A stretch of 9,815 nucleotides of DNA, taken from contig CATXZX010000030.1 of NCBI GenBank assembly GCA_958404085.1, positions 1-9,815 on the forward strand, in the 5' to 3' direction. The notes beneath the pieces were generated by a model. The model was not told where the DNA came from. It did no database searches and saw nothing but the letters and a program-made list of their open reading frames with translations. This document shows, piece by piece, positions 6,124 to 9,815 of this stretch. The position numbers and the translations under genes are program-made. Position 1 is the first letter of the stretch. Each line of letters opens with the position of its first letter. This stretch comes from an uncultured Prevotellaceae bacterium. Lineage in GTDB: Bacteria; Bacteroidota; Bacteroidia; Bacteroidales; Bacteroidaceae.

Positions 6124-7728
6124 CTATTGCCCGTTTTTTTCGTTTGTGAGGACCTGCCTGTCGACGATCTCAAATGGAATGCGGACCGAAATGCCTCTTT
6201 GCATCAGGTCGCTCAGGTTCGGGTACAAACGCTGCTTGAACGATTCCCATGAACGGTTTTCCATTTGTGTCCAACCCGCTTCGGCCAGTGCCAGGGCGCG
6301 TGGAAAAGCCATGTAGGTGGCCCGGTTGATGTCTTTGATAGCCTCGCCCCATAAAGTACCCATTATTCCGAGGATATGTTTCTGCTCTTCCGGCGAACAA
6401 CCGTAGCCGGGATCGAAGGTGTAGCATCGTTCCAATGTCGTGACGGGCATGCCCCAGTTGTCGAACTCGGGAAGGTCGCCTTTCAGTTGGGGGTAGTCCA
6501 GGTAAGCAAATTCGCCCGGTGCCATAATGAGCGGGTGGCCGTTGCGACGGGTCAGTTCCATGCAGGTAGGCGTAAGCCCGCCGCGCCAACTGACCAGCGT
6601 CACGTCCTGAGGGTAGGGGAACAGATAGTCGTCGGCAGGGGGATAAATGTTGTTCAGCTCGCACCACAGAATGGGGGTCTTGCCGTTTTTCCGTACCTGT
6701 GCGAGGATTTTGTCGAAAAAGGGTGTCATCAGTTGTGACGGCCGGGTATATCCGCATTGCTTCATGAGGGCCTTGCAGTCTTCGCACAGTTCCCAGTTTG
6801 CCGGAATGGCCGCTTCGTCGCCACCCAGGTGGATACGTGGAGAGGGAAACAGGGCCGCTATTTCTTCTATGATGTCCGCAAAAACCGGATAGACGGCTTC
6901 GTTGGCGGCACACAGCATGCGGTTGGTCGTTTTACCGAGCTGGACGGGCGTTTCCCGCAGGTGGCGGCAGCCCAGTTCCGGGTAAACCGATAAAAACGAG
7001 GCCGTGTGTCCGGGAATATCTATCTCTGGAACAATTTCGATGTATCGCTCGGCTGCATAGCGGATGAGTTCGCGGATGTCGTCTTGCGAATAACATTTTT
7101 GGCTGGCGAGCCGGGGATGTTTGCGGATGGCTATGCGCCAGCCCTGGTCGTCGGTCAAGTGCAGTTGCAGTACATTGTATTTATAGCGTGCCATCTGGTC
7201 GATGAACAGTTTGACGTCGGCAAGCGGCAGAAAGTTGCGTGCGGGGTCGAGCATCAGGGCACGGTAGCCGAAACGGGGCGCATCCGTTATGCTTACGGGT
7301 GCGATTTCGCGGTGGCTTGTGGCACACACATTTCCGAGCAGCCATTGGTCGAGCGTCATGACTCCGTAGAAAACGGCCGCGGCAGAGGCTCCGGTTATCC
7401 GTAGTTGCTTCCGGTCTATTTCTACGGTGTAGCGTTCGGGTTCCTTCCACGTCGTGTCTATAGACAGTCGGATGGATGACCGGGCCGATTCGGAGGACGT
7501 CAGTTCAATGCCCATGCGGTTCTTGATGACGTCGCAGAGGGCTTTGACCGAGGGAATCAGTTCGGCCGAGGCCGTGTAGACCGCAGTTTTTCCGCCGGTG
7601 ATACGGAAAGGTTTCGAATCTTTCGGGGTAAGTTCGTTGGGCATGGGAATGAGGGCGGATGCCCCGGTCTGTGCCTGAAGCGGATGTACCAGCAGACAAC
7701 AGAGCATGAGAGAAAATAAATATTTCAT
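6124..7728 (-). CDS. Secreted GH20 beta-N-acetylhexosaminidase
   Basis: This 534-residue glycoside hydrolase should remove terminal beta-linked GlcNAc or GalNAc from glycans by substrate-assisted catalysis. A signal peptide (1-19) ends in L-Q-A before Q20, a typical signal peptidase I site with Gln at +1. Residues about 25-145 form the N-terminal GH20b-like domain (opening L-I-P-M-P-N-E-L). The catalytic barrel starts near G-Y-R-A-L-M-L-D-P-A-R (154-164), with R156 a candidate substrate-binding Arg. L-H-L-T-D-D-Q-G-W-R (189-198), D-I-P-G-H (237-241) and the catalytic pair D304-E305 in H-L-G-G-D-E-A follow. Later family features are I-L-W-C-E, V-S-W-R-G-G and T-L-W-G-E. The length suits a single-module enzyme with no added binding domain. 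The ATG at 7728 begins the signal peptide; the frame stays open upstream to 7854 but lacks signal character. It stands alone, not in a visible SusC/SusD locus. Confidence 0.93.
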   Translation of the reverse strand: MKYLFSLMLCCLLVHPLQAQTGASALIPMPNELTPKDSKPFRITGGKTAVYTASAELIPSVKALCDVIKNRMGIELTSSESARSSIRLSIDTTWKEPERYTVEIDRKQLRITGASAAAVFYGVMTLDQWLLGNVCATSHREIAPVSITDAPRFGYRALMLDPARNFLPLADVKLFIDQMARYKYNVLQLHLTDDQGWRIAIRKHPRLASQKCYSQDDIRELIRYAAERYIEIVPEIDIPGHTASFLSVYPELGCRHLRETPVQLGKTTNRMLCAANEAVYPVFADIIEEIAALFPSPRIHLGGDEAAIPANWELCEDCKALMKQCGYTRPSQLMTPFFDKILAQVRKNGKTPILWCELNNIYPPADDYLFPYPQDVTLVSWRGGLTPTCMELTRRNGHPLIMAPGEFAYLDYPQLKGDLPEFDNWGMPVTTLERCYTFDPGYGCSPEEQKHILGIMGTLWGEAIKDINRATYMAFPRALALAEAGWTQMENRSWESFKQRLYPNLSDLMQRGISVRIPFEIVDRQVLTNEKNGQ

Positions 7729-7890
7729 GATGTGTTCGTGTGTGTGAGGTGAGTGAAATGTTTTTTGGGGAGGTGAGAATGTTCGGGAAGAAACGGAATG
7801 AAGAGGCCGTCTTCGGTTTGTTAGAAAGAGGACGGGAGTCCTGAAAAATAACAAAGCCTTTGTATTTAAAAATAGAACGGCGTTTGTTTG
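7729..7890 (-). promoter_or_regulatory. Leader/promoter region of the GH20 gene
   Basis: The region must hold the promoter of the hexosaminidase gene, because the fmt terminator lies just upstream. I could not find an exact TAnnTTTG box on the minus strand; TTATTTTTC near 7850-7842 is the nearest AT-rich candidate. Small inverted repeats are visible: GAAGA/TCTTC (7800-7804, 7810-7814), AGGAC/GTCCT (7829-7833, 7838-7842) and ACAAAG/CTTTGT (7851-7856, 7858-7863). The last is nearly palindromic and could be an operator. No ribosome binding site is evident before the ATG. Confidence 0.4.
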
Positions 7891-7938
7891 AAAAAACTCC
7901 CAGCTAATTCGGCGCGCATCCGTCGGACTGGCTGGGAG
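7891..7938 (-). terminator. Intrinsic terminator of fmt
   Basis: On the minus strand GCTCCCAGCC-type pairing gives an 8-bp GC-rich stem: CTCCCAGC (7897-7904) with GCTGGGAG (7931-7938). A 26-nt loop separates the arms. A run of six U (complement of 7891-7896) follows. The hairpin begins 8 nt after the fmt stop codon at 7947. Confidence 0.85.
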
Positions 7939-7946
7939 CTGTGCAT

Positions 7947-8918
7947 TCAGTTTACCCGGAATGTGCCGTTCGGACGAAAACCGCGCAGGAAGTCGGATAC
8001 AGGCATCCGTTTCTTGCCGGCCAGTTGTACGTCTTTCAGGATCAGATAACCGTTCGCGACGGCTATCTTCAGTTGCGTTTGTCCGTCGTATACCACCATT
8101 CCGCTCGGAAGGCTGTGTGTCGCGAATTCCTTTTCTGTTGCATAGATTTTCAGGGTCTGTGCCTTTCCGTCGGGACCGACGAGTTCGGTCCAGGCGGCGG
8201 GGTAGGGTGACAATCCCCGTACAAAGTCGTAAATGGCTTTGACGTCTTTGTTCCAGTCGATGCGGCAGGTTTCTTTGAAAATCTTCGGTGCAGGTTTCAG
8301 CGGTTCGTCGTGCGGCAGGGTGTCTTGGGAAACCGGGTGTACGTCGCCCTTCAGAATATCCTCGACCGTATCGACCACGAGCCGGCTCCCCGTGTGCATC
8401 AGTTTGTCATAGACCATTTCCACATTGTCGCTGTCTTCGATGGGCACGGGTACTTGCCGGATGATGTCGCCTACGTCTATTTCGTGTTTCAGGAAGAAGG
8501 TCGTTACGCCGGTAGTCGTCTCGCCGTTGATGATGGCCCAGTTGATAGGTGCTGCACCGCGGTACTGAGGTAACAGTGCGGCGTGGAGGTTGAACGTACC
8601 CATCGGCGGCATGTTCCATACCACCTCGGGAAGCATGCGGAATGCTACGACAATCTGGAGGTCGGCACGCAGGCTGCGCAATTCTTTCAGAAAGGTTTCG
8701 TCCTTCATCCGTTCCGGTTGCAGGATATTCAGGTTGGCTTTCAGGGCATATTCCTTGACAGGACTTGCCGTGAGTGCGGTCTGATGGCGGCCGACGGGCT
8801 TGTCGGGCATGGTGACTACTCCTACGACATTATATCCGCCTTCTACCAGGCATTTCAGGCTCTCGACCGCAAATTCGGGTGTACCCATAAATACGATTCT
8901 CAATTCTTTTTTATCCAT
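7947..8918 (-). CDS. fmt: Methionyl-tRNA formyltransferase
   Basis: This 323-residue enzyme transfers a formyl group from 10-formyltetrahydrofolate to initiator Met-tRNA in the cytoplasm. The N-terminal Rossmann-type domain opens with R-I-V-F-M-G-T-P-E-F-A-V (residues 7-18). The catalytic Asn-His-Asp triad is visible: N110 and H112 in F-N-L-H-A-A-L-L-P-Q-Y-R-G-A-A-P, and D148 in H-E-I-D-V-G-D-I. A basic loop, P-V-G-R-H-Q-T-A-L-T-A-S-P-V-K, precedes it. The C-terminal tRNA-binding domain begins around residue 205 and includes I-D-W-N-K and G-L-S-P-Y-P-A-A-W. Length agrees with the roughly 315-residue E. coli protein. The ATG at 8918 was chosen because it is preceded by GGAGGAATAAC, the clearest Shine-Dalgarno in the window; that sequence lies in the last codons of the upstream ClC gene. 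One base separates the ClC stop from this ATG, suggesting translational coupling. Confidence 0.97.
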   Translation of the reverse strand: MDKKELRIVFMGTPEFAVESLKCLVEGGYNVVGVVTMPDKPVGRHQTALTASPVKEYALKANLNILQPERMKDETFLKELRSLRADLQIVVAFRMLPEVVWNMPPMGTFNLHAALLPQYRGAAPINWAIINGETTTGVTTFFLKHEIDVGDIIRQVPVPIEDSDNVEMVYDKLMHTGSRLVVDTVEDILKGDVHPVSQDTLPHDEPLKPAPKIFKETCRIDWNKDVKAIYDFVRGLSPYPAAWTELVGPDGKAQTLKIYATEKEFATHSLPSGMVVYDGQTQLKIAVANGYLILKDVQLAGKKRMPVSDFLRGFRPNGTFRVN

Positions 8919-8919
8919 G

Positions 8920-9815
8920 TTATTCCTCCGAAAAATCAACCATTACCTGGCGATAATAACTGTAAAGTTTGGTTTTTGAAATGAATCCCACAAAGGTGTC
9001 GTCTTCGTTCAGGACCGGGAGCGTGGATGCTCCGGTCTTTTCGAACAGATTCATGACTGTGCTGACCGAGTCGTTTATGCGCAGTATGCCCGGTGCTTTT
9101 TCCATCAGTTGCTCGGCATGGAAAACGCGGTAAAGCTCTTGCCTGAAGATGACCTTGCGGATGTGAACTAAATTGATGATGCCGATAAGGTTTCCCAGCC
9201 CGTTGACAACCGGGAATACATCGGTCTTTTCTTTTGAAATGAGCAGTACCAGCCGCCCCAGCTCCATGTCGGGGGCGATGCGCGGCGTGTATTTGTCGAT
9301 GACCATGTCCAGGTTCATCAGTGTCAGGACGGAACGGTCTTTGTGGTGCGTGAGGAGCTGTCCTTTCTTGGCCAGACGCATGGAGTAAATGCTGTGGGGC
9401 TCGAATGCCACAATGGTGAGGTAGGAACAGAGCGAGACAATCATGAGGGGCATGAACAGATTGTAGCCTCCCGTGAGTTCGGCAATGAGGAACATGCCGG
9501 TAAGCGGAGCGTGCATCACGGCGCTCATCACGCCGGCCATACCCAGTAGCGCATAGTTCTTTTCAGGAACGTAGACACCCAGTTCGTAGGTGTTCCAAAG
9601 GCGCGAGAAAATAAAACCGCCGATACATCCGAGGAACAGGCAGGGGGCGAATATACCGCCGCATCCCCCGCCGCCGTTCGTCGCTGTGGACGCAAAAACT
9701 TTCAACAGCACGATGAGAGCCAGGTAGAGCAGGAGCATGTGTTCGCTGCCATAGAAGAAGGAGTTGTTCATCACCTTGTTCCAGTCAGCCTCGCTGTGTC
9801 CGTTCAGCAGCAGCG
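8920..9815 (-). CDS. ClC-family chloride channel/antiporter with tandem CBS domains (partial, 5' end outside window)
   Basis: The visible part is the C-terminal 297 residues; the reading frame continues to the window edge at 9815 without a stop. ClC signatures are present. G-G-G-G-C-G-G-I-F-A-P (encoded near 9643-9675) is the ion-pathway motif matching GGIFAP of bacterial ClC proteins. G-M-A-G-V-M-S-A-V-M-H-A-P-L-T-G-M-F-L-I-A-E-L-T is the late conserved membrane block. Several hydrophobic segments precede and follow these. The cytoplasmic C-terminus carries two CBS domains, roughly P-R-I-A-P-D-M through V-H-I-R-K-V and A-P-G-I-L-R-I-N through the end; such pairs commonly bind adenine nucleotides. 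The selectivity and gating regions further N-terminal (including the gating Glu) are not in the window, so channel versus H+/Cl- exchange cannot be judged. It is cotranscribed with fmt, one base downstream. Confidence 0.94.
   Translation of the reverse strand, partial: LLLNGHSEADWNKVMNNSFFYGSEHMLLLYLALIVLLKVFASTATNGGGGCGGIFAPCLFLGCIGGFIFSRLWNTYELGVYVPEKNYALLGMAGVMSAVMHAPLTGMFLIAELTGGYNLFMPLMIVSLCSYLTIVAFEPHSIYSMRLAKKGQLLTHHKDRSVLTLMNLDMVIDKYTPRIAPDMELGRLVLLISKEKTDVFPVVNGLGNLIGIINLVHIRKVIFRQELYRVFHAEQLMEKAPGILRINDSVSTVMNLFEKTGASTLPVLNEDDTFVGFISKTKLYSYYRQVMVDFSEE

Noticed and set aside
6124..7728. Polysaccharide utilization locus around the GH20 gene
   Set aside because: No SusC/SusD pair, sulfatase, other glycosidase or hybrid regulator is present; the neighbours are unrelated genes separated by terminators.

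Overview
The window looks like chromosomal DNA from a member of the order Bacteroidales (Bacteroidota). The evidence is the set of families present (DUF4230, a DUF4738-like lipoprotein, clostripain-type C11 lipoprotein, a two-gene ClC-CBS/fmt unit), lipoprotein N-termini followed by acidic residues, promoter-like TAnnTTTG boxes, and weak or absent Shine-Dalgarno sequences at most starts. Genus cannot be decided from the sequence alone. No rRNA, tRNA, CRISPR array, insertion sequence or phage gene was seen.

Layout, left to right. (1) Positions 1-514 hold no convincing gene. They contain short inverted repeats, among them a perfect 13-bp pair, and a terminator-like hairpin at 361-390. (2) A leftward two-gene unit follows: a DUF4738-like lipoprotein (1508-2074), then an eight-repeat TPR protein (515-1498), with 9 bp between them. 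(3) A 232-bp divergent intergenic region (2075-2306) has candidate promoters on both strands. (4) A rightward four-gene cluster follows: a DUF4230 lipoprotein (2307-2954), a membrane-anchored DUF4230 protein (2962-3669), a C11 clostripain-family protease lipoprotein (3710-4981) and a cytoplasmic type I L-asparaginase (5002-6048). Gaps are 7, 40 and 20 bp, and a strong bidirectional terminator ends the cluster. (5) A convergent leftward secreted GH20 beta-N-acetylhexosaminidase follows (6124-7728). (6) The last unit is leftward: a ClC chloride channel/antiporter with tandem CBS domains, cut by the window edge (8920-9815), and fmt (7947-8918). They are separated by one base, and a clear intrinsic terminator follows fmt.

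The most interesting block is the DUF4230-DUF4230-C11-asparaginase cluster. It encodes one outer-envelope lipoprotein and one inner-membrane protein of the same uncharacterised domain family. Next comes a probable Arg/Lys-specific cysteine protease whose N-terminus (CSDDDG) resembles the Bacteroidetes surface-lipoprotein export signal, then a cytoplasmic amidohydrolase. A role in protein or peptide nitrogen acquisition, or in envelope-linked proteolysis, is an inference from gene order. The other genes belong to well-known families.
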